The notes: generated from the sequence alone by a model not told the origin. Shown: positions 7,726 through 15,643, counted from the stretch's first letter. The stretch is 33,970 bases of DNA from DATKSS01 sp035468355 (GCA_035468355.1 DATITA010000178.1:1-33970); one strand, 5' to 3'. Program-made: numbers and translations.

Positions 7726-8259
7726 ATGGCATACATGATCGACCTGAGAAGCATCCAGGCCCCGCTGAAGGAAAGGTATCGCGCCGACCCGGAGTCCGCA
7801 CTCGTCGTGACCGAGGCCCACAGCGCGCCGAGCGACCTGTCCGACCCGCGCCACTGCATCGTTGCGCCTGCCGGATTTCCAGACGCGGCGATTCGGGCCG
7901 GGCTGCACCCCGCGGGGGGCGGTGCGGGCGACACTCCGTGCTCGGGGGACATCCTCGCGAGCGCGCTGGCCATCTGCGAGGAGAGCACTGTCCGTTCCGT
8001 CGCCGCCAACATGGGCGTCGAGCTCGAATCGGTCCACGTCGACGTGCGAATCCATTGGGATTTTCGCGGCACTCTCGCGGTCGACCGGGAGGTCCCCGTC
8101 GGGGCGACCGGAATCGAGATGAGAACGCAGATCAAGGTCAAGGAGGGCGTCGATCCAGAGCGCGCCAAGCGCCTGCTCGCGAGCGCCGAGCGCTACTGCT
8201 CGACCTTGCAGACGCTCCGCCACGGGGTCTCGGTGGCGACGGACTTCCAGCTCGATTAG
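7726..8259 (+). CDS. OsmC/Ohr-family peroxiredoxin-like protein
   Basis: A 177-residue protein of the OsmC superfamily, thiol peroxidases that reduce organic or lipid hydroperoxides. The two expected cysteines are present: C84 in ASALAICEES, at the start of the buried helix, and C158 in AERYCSTLQTL. The extra Cys in DTPCSGD is not a standard active-site position. ATG 7726 was chosen; ATG 7735 is an alternative three codons on. There is no Shine-Dalgarno, and GACAAT lies 6 nt upstream, so a leaderless start is possible. It is divergent from the EEP gene with an unusually short gap. Confidence 0.85.
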   Translation: MAYMIDLRSIQAPLKERYRADPESALVVTEAHSAPSDLSDPRHCIVAPAGFPDAAIRAGLHPAGGGAGDTPCSGDILASALAICEESTVRSVAANMGVELESVHVDVRIHWDFRGTLAVDREVPVGATGIEMRTQIKVKEGVDPERAKRLLASAERYCSTLQTLRHGVSVATDFQLD

Positions 8260-8284
8260 CGCTGCGCGGACCGCGTGACCGGAC

Positions 8285-8290
8285 TATCCT
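8285..8290 (+). promoter_or_regulatory. -10 box for a mini-ORF and the MFS gene
   Basis: TATCCT ends 7 nt before GTG 8298. No good -35 box is visible 17 bp upstream. Confidence 0.35.
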
Positions 8291-8297
8291 GCGCGGG

Positions 8298-8333
8298 GTG
8301 CCCGAGCGCTTCATTGGTTGCAAGGACTTGTGA
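8298..8333 (+). CDS. Possible 11-codon leader ORF of the MFS gene
   Basis: GTG 8298 opens a frame of 11 codons (VPERFIGCKDL) ending TGA 8331-8333, directly abutting GTG 8334 of the transporter. It lies 7 nt behind a TATCCT box, and it contains the ribosome site AAGGA (8322-8326) of the next gene. The arrangement matches the upstream ORF at 1466-1582. It could regulate the transporter by coupled or stalled translation, or it may be chance. Confidence 0.25.
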   Translation: MPERFIGCKDL

Positions 8334-9941
8334 GTGATAGAGGACTCCAGGCCCCGGTCTCCTGAGTCGATCTCGCGCTCCCATCGCTGGATCCTCGGCG
8401 CGGCCGTGCTCGGGTCGGGCATCGTCTTTCTGGATTCGACGGTGGTCAACGTCGCGCTGCCTCGCATCGGCCGCGATCTCCCGCGCGCGTTTCTCGGCGT
8501 GCTGGAGGGCCAGTCCTACGTCTACAACTCGTACCTGCTCACGCTGAGCTCCCTGCTCATCCTCGGCGGGGCGCTGACCGATTACTACGGACGCCGGCGC
8601 ATGTTCCTGCTTGGACTGCTTGGGTTCGGGGTCACCTCGGTGCTGTGCGGGCTCGCCCCGACGATGGAGACGCTGGTGCTTTTCCGCATCCTGCAGGGCG
8701 CAGCGGGAGCGATGCTCGTCCCGGGCTCGATCGCGCTGATCACCGCCAACTTTTCCGGCGAGCAGAGGGGCAGGGCCTTCGGTGTATGGGCGGGAGCCTC
8801 GGGTCTCACGTCGATCCTCGGCCCCCTGGTGGGAGGCGTGCTCGTCGACACGATCTCGTGGCGGGTCGCCTTCCTGATCAACATCCCGCTCGTCGCAGTT
8901 GCGCTCTGGCTCACCTGGAGGCACGTCCCCGAGAGCCGCGACGACCAGGCCTCCTCGCATTTCGACTGGCTCGGAGCGGCCATCGTCGCCCTTGCCGTCG
9001 GGGGGCTGGCATTCGGGGCGATCTACGGCCAGCAGAGGGCCTGGCGTGATCCGACCGGCTACATCGCGCTTGGGGTCGGTGTGCTCGCCACCATCGCGCT
9101 GCCCATCCTGATGATCAGGTCACGCCACCCGCTGATCCCGGTGGGCCTGTTCCGCTCGCGCAACTTCAGCGTCACCAACGTTTCGACGCTCCTGATCTAT
9201 GGATCGCTGTACGTCACCTTCTACTACCTTGCCCTGTTCCAGCAGGGGACCCTCGGCTACAGCGCGGCGGCCGCGGGCGCAGGCGCCATCCCCGGTTCGC
9301 TTTTTCTCATCCTGTTCTCGGCCCGGTTCGGCGCCCTGGCCGCGCGCCTGGGGCCGCGATGGTTCATGGCAGCGGGGCCGGTGTTGATGGCGCTCGGCGT
9401 GGCGTGGTACAGCCGTGTGCCGGCCGGAAGCGTCGCGTGGCGCCTGCGCCCTGGCGACCCGTCGAGCTACGTGCCGAGTGCTTCGTGGGCATACGACTTC
9501 CTGCCCGGCTCGATTCTTTTCGGCGCCGGCCTCTGCATCCTGGTGGCGCCGCTGACCACGGCTCTGATGACCTCGGTGCCGGTCCGCAACTCGGGCGTCG
9601 GCTCGGCCATCAACAACGCCATCTCGCGCGTCGGCCCACAGCTGGCAGGGGCTCTGATCTTCGTCTTCTTGACCGCCAACTTCTATTCATACCTGGGAGC
9701 CCGCCTCACGGGCATCGACGTTTCCTCGACGTCGTTCCGGGACCAGGTCAGCCCGCTCAACCCGCCGCTCGACCCACACCTGGTTGCGGTGGTCCGCGAT
9801 GCATCGACCGGTTCGTTCCACCTTGCGATGCTCATCGGCGCCGGCCTTCTCGTCCTGGGCGCGCTGGTCAACGCGGTCGGAATACGCAATGCGCCCCCGG
9901 TCGAGGAGCAAGCGCCCGGGGCGCCGTCCGTTTCCGCATAG
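8334..9941 (+). CDS. MFS transporter, DHA2 (EmrB/QacA) type
   Basis: A 535-residue inner-membrane proton-coupled exporter of the major facilitator superfamily, probably with 14 helices as in the DHA2 drug-efflux family. Marks are the first-helix motif FLDSTVVNVALPRIG, the loop 2-3 motif GGALTDYYGRRRM, and the helix 5 antiporter motif within GLTSILGPLVGGVLVD. GTG 8334 has the site AAGGA 7 nt upstream (8322-8326). The acyl-CoA ligase begins ten bases after its stop, so the two are probably one transcript. Efflux of a lipophilic compound or drug is the family role; the actual substrate is unknown. Confidence 0.9.
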   Translation: MIEDSRPRSPESISRSHRWILGAAVLGSGIVFLDSTVVNVALPRIGRDLPRAFLGVLEGQSYVYNSYLLTLSSLLILGGALTDYYGRRRMFLLGLLGFGVTSVLCGLAPTMETLVLFRILQGAAGAMLVPGSIALITANFSGEQRGRAFGVWAGASGLTSILGPLVGGVLVDTISWRVAFLINIPLVAVALWLTWRHVPESRDDQASSHFDWLGAAIVALAVGGLAFGAIYGQQRAWRDPTGYIALGVGVLATIALPILMIRSRHPLIPVGLFRSRNFSVTNVSTLLIYGSLYVTFYYLALFQQGTLGYSAAAAGAGAIPGSLFLILFSARFGALAARLGPRWFMAAGPVLMALGVAWYSRVPAGSVAWRLRPGDPSSYVPSASWAYDFLPGSILFGAGLCILVAPLTTALMTSVPVRNSGVGSAINNAISRVGPQLAGALIFVFLTANFYSYLGARLTGIDVSSTSFRDQVSPLNPPLDPHLVAVVRDASTGSFHLAMLIGAGLLVLGALVNAVGIRNAPPVEEQAPGAPSVSA

Positions 9942-9951
9942 ACTGCGGGCG

Positions 9952-11514
9952 ATGATCTTCAAGAGCCCGCTCCCGGACGTGACCATCCCCAAGATCGCGC
10001 TGACGCCCTTCGTGCTCGAGAAGGCCGCGCGGCTGAGCGACAAGGTCGCGATCGTTGAGGCGGGAAGCGGCCGGTCGTATACGTACGGTCAGCTGGCGGC
10101 GGGCGTCAAGCGACTAGCGGCCGGCTTGAGCACGCGCGGGTTCCACAAGGGCGACGTGCTGGCGATCATGTCTCCAAATCTGCCCGAGTACCCGATCGCA
10201 TTTCACGGCGTCGCGACTGCGGGCGGCATCAACACGACGCTCAACCCGACCTACACGGCGGACGAGATCGCCTTTCAGCTGAATGATTCGCGCGCTCGCT
10301 TGCTGGTCACCATCCCCCCGCTGGTGGAAAAGGCCAAGGAGGCCGCGGCCAAGTCGATGGTGGAAGAGATAATCGTCTTCGGCGAGGCCGAAGGCGCGGT
10401 TCCATTCGAGTCGCTCCTGGTCGACGGCCTGCCGCCCAATGTGGAGATCGACCCCGCCGAGGACCTGGTGGCGCTGCCCTACTCCAGCGGCACGACCGGT
10501 TTCTCCAAAGGCGTGATGCTCACGCACCGCAACCTGGTGGCGAACCTCGTGCAATCAGCGCAGTGCATCGAGGTGGCGGAAGACGAAAAGCTCATGGCGT
10601 TCTTGCCTTTCTTCCACATCTACGGCATGACCGTGATCATGAACGCCGGGCTGCGCCACGGCGCGACCCTGGTCACCATGCCGCGCTTCGAGCTGGAACC
10701 TTGCCTCAAGGCGGTGCAGGAGTACCGCGTGACGCGTTTCTTCCTCGTGCCGCCCATAGTGGTCGCGCTCGCCAAGAGCCCCGTGGTCGAGAACTACGAT
10801 CTCTCGTCGATCAAGAGGGCGTTCTCGGGCGCAGCGCCACTCGACGCGGAAACTGCGTCGGCCGTGAGCCGGCGCATCGGCTGCAGGCTGTCCCAGGGCT
10901 ACGGTCTCACCGAGACGAGCCCGGTGTCGCACTGCGTCCCCGACAGCTACCCGGAGGTCGTGGCGGGATCGGTCGGGCCGAGCGTCCCCAACACCGAGTG
11001 CAAGATCGTCGATCTGGCCACCGGAAAGGAGCTCGGCCGCAACCAGGACGGTGAGATCTGGATCAGGGGCCCACAGGTGATGAAGGGCTACCTCAACAAC
11101 CCGGACGCGACGCGGGCGTCGATCGACGCGGACGGCTTCTTCCACTCCGGTGACATCGGCCATATCGACGACCACGATGAGTACTTCATCGTCGACCGCC
11201 TCAAAGAGCTGATCAAGTACAAGGGCTTCCAGGTGGCGCCCGCAGAGCTGGAGGCTTTGCTCCTCTCTCATCCGATGGTGGCCGACGTCGCGGTCATCGG
11301 CGTGCTGGACGAAGAGGGGGAAGAAATCCCGAAGGCCTTCGTGGTCCTCAAGCAGCCGGTCGCGCCGGAGGAGCTCATGGAGTTCGTGGCCTCGCGCGTC
11401 GCCCCCCATAAGAAGGTGAGGCGGGTCGAGATCGTCGAGCAGATCCCGAAATCGCCGACCGGCAAGATCCTGAGACGAGTGCTCCGAGACAGGGAAAAGG
11501 CCGCAGGGCGCTAG
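9952..11514 (+). CDS. Acyl-/aryl-CoA ligase (4-coumarate-CoA ligase-like)
   Basis: A 520-residue adenylate-forming enzyme (ANL superfamily) that activates a carboxylic acid with ATP and joins it to CoA. Core motifs are the P-loop-like SSGTTGFSKGVMLTH (about 178-192), YGLTETSP (about 316-323), the hinge region HSGDIGHIDD and VDRLKELIKYKGFQVAPAE, and the catalytic Lys in KSPTGKILRR near residue 505. Overall it resembles plant-type 4-coumarate-CoA ligases and long-chain fatty acyl ligases; the acid is not identifiable. The start at ATG 9952 follows the MFS stop by ten bases without a clear ribosome site. Confidence 0.9.
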   Translation: MIFKSPLPDVTIPKIALTPFVLEKAARLSDKVAIVEAGSGRSYTYGQLAAGVKRLAAGLSTRGFHKGDVLAIMSPNLPEYPIAFHGVATAGGINTTLNPTYTADEIAFQLNDSRARLLVTIPPLVEKAKEAAAKSMVEEIIVFGEAEGAVPFESLLVDGLPPNVEIDPAEDLVALPYSSGTTGFSKGVMLTHRNLVANLVQSAQCIEVAEDEKLMAFLPFFHIYGMTVIMNAGLRHGATLVTMPRFELEPCLKAVQEYRVTRFFLVPPIVVALAKSPVVENYDLSSIKRAFSGAAPLDAETASAVSRRIGCRLSQGYGLTETSPVSHCVPDSYPEVVAGSVGPSVPNTECKIVDLATGKELGRNQDGEIWIRGPQVMKGYLNNPDATRASIDADGFFHSGDIGHIDDHDEYFIVDRLKELIKYKGFQVAPAELEALLLSHPMVADVAVIGVLDEEGEEIPKAFVVLKQPVAPEELMEFVASRVAPHKKVRRVEIVEQIPKSPTGKILRRVLRDREKAAGR

Positions 11515-11534
11515 GCGAGCGTTACACCTTCGAG

Positions 11535-12071
11535 ATGGCGGTGGTGGAGCGATATGGTCCTGGTCAGGAAGCCAGGGACTTTTCCGGCGGGGATTTCATC
11601 CTTGCGCATCGTCACAACGTCATCGCGGGCCTGATCAGCCAGGCCGAGAAGAGACGGTTCCACGGCCCCGACGCCCCGTATGCGCACTGGACCCACGCCG
11701 CGGTCGTGGTCGCCACCGACGGGTCGCTGGTCGAAGCAGAGACTGCGGGCGTGAAGCGCAGCCCGATCGCCAGGTACCGGGATGACGAATACCACCTCGT
11801 CAGGCTAGGACCGGGCTTCGACGCCGCCGCGCGTTCGCGCGCAGTGGCCTACGCCGAAGGCCAGGTCGGCCAGGCGTTTGGATTCCTCGACATGTTCGGG
11901 GCAACCCTGTACCTGCTCTTCGGGTGGCCCCTGCGCCTGATGCGGCGCAATCATCAGATCTGCTCCACGTTGGTCGTCCATGCGCTGCAGCAGGGTGGCC
12001 AGGTGGCGAACCTCGATCCGGCGTTGACCCTACCTGCCGACCTCGCGAAGCTGTACGACGCCCGGCCTTGA
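11535..12071 (+). CDS. Permuted papain-fold (YiiX/NlpC-P60-like) protein
   Basis: A 178-residue protein resembling the permuted NlpC/P60 group (DUF830/YiiX, orthopoxvirus G6R-like), predicted amidases or acyl-processing thiol enzymes. In permuted members the His comes first and Cys last. Here GDFILAHRHN and the HWTHAAVVV segment give the His near residue 55, followed by LVEAETAGVKRSPI. The candidate nucleophile Cys lies in QICSTLVVHAL near residue 139. A hydrophobic stretch (MFGATLYLLFGWPLRLM) just before the Cys may touch the membrane. It starts 20 bp after the acyl-CoA ligase. The natural substrate of the family is poorly known. Confidence 0.7.
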   Translation: MAVVERYGPGQEARDFSGGDFILAHRHNVIAGLISQAEKRRFHGPDAPYAHWTHAAVVVATDGSLVEAETAGVKRSPIARYRDDEYHLVRLGPGFDAAARSRAVAYAEGQVGQAFGFLDMFGATLYLLFGWPLRLMRRNHQICSTLVVHALQQGGQVANLDPALTLPADLAKLYDARP

Positions 12072-12077
12072 CGTGTC

Positions 12078-12083
12078 TACGAT
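12078..12083 (+). promoter_or_regulatory. -10 box for the rhodanese-CBS gene
   Basis: TACGAT ends 9 nt before ATG 12093. The spacer contains GAGGG, which could serve as a short Shine-Dalgarno, so a leaderless or a short-leader start both fit. Confidence 0.3.
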
Positions 12084-12092
12084 GAGGGTCGG

Positions 12093-12803
12093 ATGGCGAC
12101 CCTGATCGACCGCGACCGGCTCCGCCAGATGGTGGACGCCGGCGCGCAGCTCATCGAGGTGCTGCCGCCCAAGGAGTACGCGGAAGATCACCTGCCCGGC
12201 GCGGTGAGCCATCCGCTGCGCCAGCTGGAGAAGGACTCTGGCCAGATCGACCCCAACCGCCAGATCATCGTGTACTGCTGGGACGCTGCTTGAGACATGG
12301 CACCCAGGGCCGCGGCGCGGCTCGAGGCGATGGGGTTCCGGGAGATCCACGAGTACAAGGCGGGCAAGCTCGACTGGCTTGCCGCTGGGCTGCCGACCGA
12401 GGGCGACAACTCTCAACGGCCTCGCGCCAGCACCGCGGCGCGCAAGGACGTGCCCACGTGCAGGACGGATGAGCGCCTGGGCGAGGTGCGGGCGCGATCG
12501 GGTGCGGCAGGATGGGATGCGGCGGTGGTGGTCGATGAACGCGACGTCGTGCTCGGTCTGCTGCGGGCCAAAGAGCTTGCCAGGGGCGATGACCTTCGGG
12601 TCGCCGAGGCGATGCGGCCAGGGCCGAGCACGTTCCGCCCTTACGTCCCCATCAAGGAGATGGCCGATTACATGACCGGGCACGACCTCGAGAGCGCGCC
12701 CGTGACGACCTCCGACGGCAAGCTGGTCGGCCTGCTGCTGCGGTCCGACGCGGTCGACCTCGCCGCCGGTTGCGACGACTGCGCCCGCAAAATGATCAGT
12801 TAG
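12093..12803 (+). CDS. Rhodanese-CBS protein with in-frame TGA (probable selenoprotein)
   Basis: One frame of 237 codons, broken only by TGA 12291-12293. Residues 1-66 are the first part of a rhodanese domain (QLIEVLPPKEYAEDHLPGA, then IIVYCWDAA). The frame resumes immediately with DMAPRAAARLEAMGF, the helix that follows the active loop, then DWLAAGLPTEG closes the domain. Two CBS motifs fill the C-terminal half. As I recall, relatives read YCWDxxCDMSPRAA, so TGA stands exactly at a conserved Cys, giving C62-x4-U67. A 6-bp hairpin (12307-12323) follows. I read TGA as selenocysteine. A recent nonsense mutation is the main alternative; ATG 12297 could otherwise restart the CBS part alone. Role: sulfur or selenium transfer or thiol redox, with ligand sensing by CBS. 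Confidence 0.7.
12307..12323 (+). promoter_or_regulatory. Candidate bacterial SECIS hairpin (rhodanese)
   Basis: GGGCCG (12307-12312) pairs with CGGCTC (12318-12323), six pairs with one G-U, around the loop CGGCG. The loop begins 20 nt after the in-frame TGA. G is the second loop base, as in known bacterial SECIS elements where a G stands at loop position 1 or 2. In DNA this rich in G+C short hairpins are common, so it is supportive rather than decisive. Confidence 0.45.
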
Positions 12804-13513
12804 GCGGGAATGGCTTTCATCACCAGCTCGTGCGGCGGATCCGGAGGCCCGAAGAACTCGTCGATCCATCCCGGCCGCGCCAGGGGTGCAGCCGGCGTGA
12901 CGCGAATCCGCCGCCAGCCGTTGGCCTCGAACCATTCCGGACTCTCCGGGCTGATCAGCGCCATGAGCCCTCCCGGCGTGGTGACGCGCCTCAGCTCGTC
13001 CAGCAGCTCCGGATCGGGGCCGATCGCGCCACACGCGGCGGTGAGGTCGGCGCATGCGTCCGCGAGCGGAAGCGCTTCCGCCCAGCCCGCGACGACCTGC
13101 GCGGCCGGATGCCGCGCCTTGAGCAGCGACCGCAGCCCTGCCGCGGGCTCGACGGCGACCACCTTCGCGCAGCGATCGATCAAGTGGCGGGTCAGCCGGC
13201 CGCTGCCCGCGCCCACGTCGAGCCCTACCGCCGCGCGTGCCGGCAGGCAGTCGAGCACTCCCGCGGAAACTGGTTCGACCCGGGCCAGCGCGTCCCAACG
13301 CTCGGGCTCGAGGTGATAGACCAGTGTCCAGAAGAAGGCGCGCCGCAGGCGATCGACGGCGCCCGGGTCGTGAGCATCCACCAGAGCCCGCTCGTGCGCC
13401 GGCACTCGGGCCATCTCATGCCGCCTCACCGCACGCGGCAGGCGGTCGATGTCGTCGATGGCGAAATGCCGCCAGCCTGGCGGCGCCTTCTCCGCTGCCG
13501 TCGCGTAGTCCAT
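12800..13513 (-). CDS. Class I SAM-dependent methyltransferase
   Basis: A 237-residue cytosolic methyltransferase. The SAM-binding motif I is VGLDVGAGSGRLTRHL (about residues 93-108), followed by the acidic VVAVEPAA of motif II and a motif with PGGLMALI. This is the UbiE/Methyltransf_11 type; the methyl acceptor is unknown. ATG 13513 is preceded by GAAGG and GGGGAG. Its stop overlaps the rhodanese-CBS stop tail to tail. Its start lies only 30 bp from the divergent pterin/glycosyltransferase operon, so shared control and a related substrate are possible but not shown. Confidence 0.85.
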   Translation of the reverse strand: MDYATAAEKAPPGWRHFAIDDIDRLPRAVRRHEMARVPAHERALVDAHDPGAVDRLRRAFFWTLVYHLEPERWDALARVEPVSAGVLDCLPARAAVGLDVGAGSGRLTRHLIDRCAKVVAVEPAAGLRSLLKARHPAAQVVAGWAEALPLADACADLTAACGAIGPDPELLDELRRVTTPGGLMALISPESPEWFEANGWRRIRVTPAAPLARPGWIDEFFGPPDPPHELVMKAIPA

Positions 13514-13543
13514 CTCCCCTGGCCTTCAGCCTAAGGGGGAAGA

Positions 13544-14572
13544 GTGAGAATTGCAGTCGTCGCGTCGCCGGTGACCCCACTTCGCCCGAACCAGGTGGGC
13601 GGCGCGCAGGCGGTTATCACTGACCTCGCAACCGGTCTCGCGGGCCGCGGCCACCACGTGAGCCTGCACTGCGCCGAAGGCTCGGAGGTGAGGGGGATCG
13701 AGCTGGTGATGGTGCCGCGCCCGAGCGACGCCGCCGCAGCGCTCGTGATGCCGGGCGGCGCGCCGCCGCCGCCCGCGCCCGGGGTGGCGGCCGCGCTGGC
13801 CCGGATGTTTCGCTCCATCCATGCCTCCGGTGCCGACGTGGTCAGCCAGCACGCGTTCGATGCGGCTGCCTTTGAGCTGTCCGGCGACCTTCCCGTCCTC
13901 CACACTCTGCACCTGCCGCCGATCGTTCCCGCAGTCACAGCAGCGGTCGGCAGAGTCGCAACTTCGAGGCTGGCAACCGTTTCACAATCATGCAGGTCTG
14001 GCTGGAAGTCCGCGGGAGTTGAGGTCGGGATGGTGTTGAGGAACGGGGTCGTGGACGTGGAGCCTGGTGATGAGCGGGTGGAGAGGGTGGGCCTGGTCGC
14101 AGGGCGCATCTCGCCCGAAAAGGGCGTGGAGCACGCAATCGCCGCGTCGCGCCTGGCCGGTTTGCGCATCAGGGTCGCAGGCGAGTCCTACGACCCGAAT
14201 TACCACGTCGACCTGGCGGGAGTCGACCAGATCGGATCGGCGCCCCGCGACGACCTGAGGCGAATCATGGCGACCTCGGCCGTGACGGTTTGCGCAGTCC
14301 GTTGGGAGGAGCCGTTCGGCATGGTCGCCGCCGAAGCGCAGATGGCCGGCTGCCCGGTGGCCGCATACCGGCGTGGGGCGATGCCCGAGGTCGTCGAGGA
14401 GGGCGTGAGCGGTTTTCTCGCTGAGCCCGATGACGTCGTCGAGCTTGGACGCGCCATCGCGCGCTGCCTGTCGCTGGACCGAGCAGGGGTGCGCGCGAGC
14501 GCACGCCGCCGTCTCGCCTTCGAGCCCGTGCTGGATGGCTACGAGGCCGCGCTGCGGCAGGCCGCGCGATGA
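13544..14572 (+). CDS. GT-B glycosyltransferase (GT4-like)
   Basis: A 342-residue cytosolic glycosyltransferase of the GT-B fold. The N-terminal Rossmann domain starts MRIAVVASPVTPLRPNQVGGAQ, with the acceptor-side glycine loop. The C-terminal domain has GRISPEKGVEHAI and the EX7E nucleotide-sugar motif E256-PFGMVAA-E264, followed by GAMPEVVEEGVSGFL. These are family 4 marks. GTG 13544 follows the strong site AAGGGGGA. Its stop overlaps the next gene by four bases (ATGA). In an operon with SDR, PTPS and GTP cyclohydrolase genes, the acceptor may be a tetrahydropterin, as for the biopterin glucosyltransferase of cyanobacteria. This is inference from context. Confidence 0.88.
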   Translation: MRIAVVASPVTPLRPNQVGGAQAVITDLATGLAGRGHHVSLHCAEGSEVRGIELVMVPRPSDAAAALVMPGGAPPPPAPGVAAALARMFRSIHASGADVVSQHAFDAAAFELSGDLPVLHTLHLPPIVPAVTAAVGRVATSRLATVSQSCRSGWKSAGVEVGMVLRNGVVDVEPGDERVERVGLVAGRISPEKGVEHAIAASRLAGLRIRVAGESYDPNYHVDLAGVDQIGSAPRDDLRRIMATSAVTVCAVRWEEPFGMVAAEAQMAGCPVAAYRRGAMPEVVEEGVSGFLAEPDDVVELGRAIARCLSLDRAGVRASARRRLAFEPVLDGYEAALRQAAR

Positions 14573-15204
14573 GCCGGACCGCGGTCGTGACCGGCGGATC
14601 GGGTGGCATCGGTGCGGAGATCGTCAAGGAGCTTCGCGCACGTCGCTGGGACGTGGTCTCGCTGAGCCGCCGCGAGGGCTGCGATGTCTCGAACGAATCG
14701 CAGGTGGTCGAGGCTTTCAGCCGGTTGAAGTCGCTCGACGCTCTGGTCAACTGCGCGGCGGTGTTGATCAAGAAGCCGTTGGTGCAAATGACGGCGGAAG
14801 ACTGGGACCTCCAGCTGGGCGCCGGCCTGCGCGGCGCCTTTCTGTGCAGCCGCGAGGCGTTCCGCATCATGCAGGGTCGCGGTGGTTCGATCGTCATGGT
14901 CTCCAGCCTTTCGGGCGTCGCGGGCGCGGAGAAGTTCCCCGGGATGGCCGCTTACGTCGCGGCCAAGTCCGGGCTGGCCGGGCTGACCGAGGCGCTGGCG
15001 GCGGAAGGCCGCGAGCACGGCATCCGCGTCAACGCCGTGAGCCCGGGCGCGGTCGACACCCCGATGCTGCGTATCGCCGGCGTGGAGGGCCCGACCCTGA
15101 AGGCCGCCGACGTGGCCCGGGTCGCCGTCTGGCTGGCGTCGTCCGAATCGGCCCCGATCTCAGGGGCCAACTTGCGCCTGGATCCACCTGTCGCACCGAA
15201 CTGA
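14569..15204 (+). CDS. Short-chain dehydrogenase/reductase, possible sepiapterin-reductase-like
   Basis: A 211-residue NAD(P)-dependent SDR. The cofactor loop is TGGSGGIG (8-15), followed by NCAA at 61-64, the active-site Ser in VSSLSG (111-116), Y129-x3-K133, and NAVSPGAVDTPM. All catalytic residues are present, and the protein is at the short end for the family. The start ATG 14569 overlaps the glycosyltransferase stop, so the two are coupled. In pterin pathways an SDR (sepiapterin reductase) reduces the side chain of 6-pyruvoyl-tetrahydropterin. The gene order suggests that role, but the sequence alone would fit many SDR reactions. Confidence 0.88.
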   Translation: MSRTAVVTGGSGGIGAEIVKELRARRWDVVSLSRREGCDVSNESQVVEAFSRLKSLDALVNCAAVLIKKPLVQMTAEDWDLQLGAGLRGAFLCSREAFRIMQGRGGSIVMVSSLSGVAGAEKFPGMAAYVAAKSGLAGLTEALAAEGREHGIRVNAVSPGAVDTPMLRIAGVEGPTLKAADVARVAVWLASSESAPISGANLRLDPPVAPN

Positions 15205-15226
15205 CCAATGCGTTGTAGGTAGAGGA

Positions 15227-15643
15227 ATGGCTATAGAACCCAGCATCCGCATCACCCGGCGTGCCACTTTTGCGGCGGCGCACGTGCTGTGCCGGACGGA
15301 CTGGACTGAGGAGATGAACCGGGAGGTTTTCGGCGCATGCGCCGGCGAGCACGGGCACAACTACGTCGTCGAGGTCACGGTCGGCGGCTTGCTGGACGCG
15401 GACACGGGGATGGTGGTCAACCTCAAGCACGTGGACTGCGTCCTGCGGCGGGAGTTCATCGACGCCGTCGATCATCGCCACCTGAATCGCGACGTCGATT
15501 TCCTGCGCGGGCTGGTACCCACCGCGGAGAACGTGGCCCTGGCCGCATTTCGCCGTCTCGAGCACCAATTCGCGCCTGCGCGACTGGTCAAGCTCCGCCT
15601 GACGGAATCCGAGAACAACTCCGCGGAGGTGAACGCTGAATGA
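15227..15643 (+). CDS. 6-pyruvoyl-tetrahydropterin synthase / QueD family
   Basis: A 138-residue enzyme of the tunnelling-fold pterin family acting on 7,8-dihydroneopterin triphosphate. Zinc ligands are H19 (FAAAHVL), H42 and H44 (GEHGHNY). The catalytic Cys is C38, giving Cx3HGH; DHRHLN, PTAENVA and the late Glu in TESENNSAEV complete the active site. Cx3HGH is the spacing of the QueD group, whereas classical biopterin enzymes have Cx5HGH, so the product could be 6-carboxy- or 6-pyruvoyl-tetrahydropterin. The 22-bp gap after the SDR has AGAGGA before ATG 15227. Its stop overlaps folE by four bases. Confidence 0.9.
   Translation: MAIEPSIRITRRATFAAAHVLCRTDWTEEMNREVFGACAGEHGHNYVVEVTVGGLLDADTGMVVNLKHVDCVLRREFIDAVDHRHLNRDVDFLRGLVPTAENVALAAFRRLEHQFAPARLVKLRLTESENNSAEVNAE

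Noticed and set aside
12297..12803. A separate CBS gene starting at ATG 12297, with the rhodanese as a truncated gene
   Set aside because: The same frame continues across the TGA, the rhodanese fold is completed only by the residues after it, and no ribosome site precedes ATG 12297. Kept as an alternative, not as the annotation.
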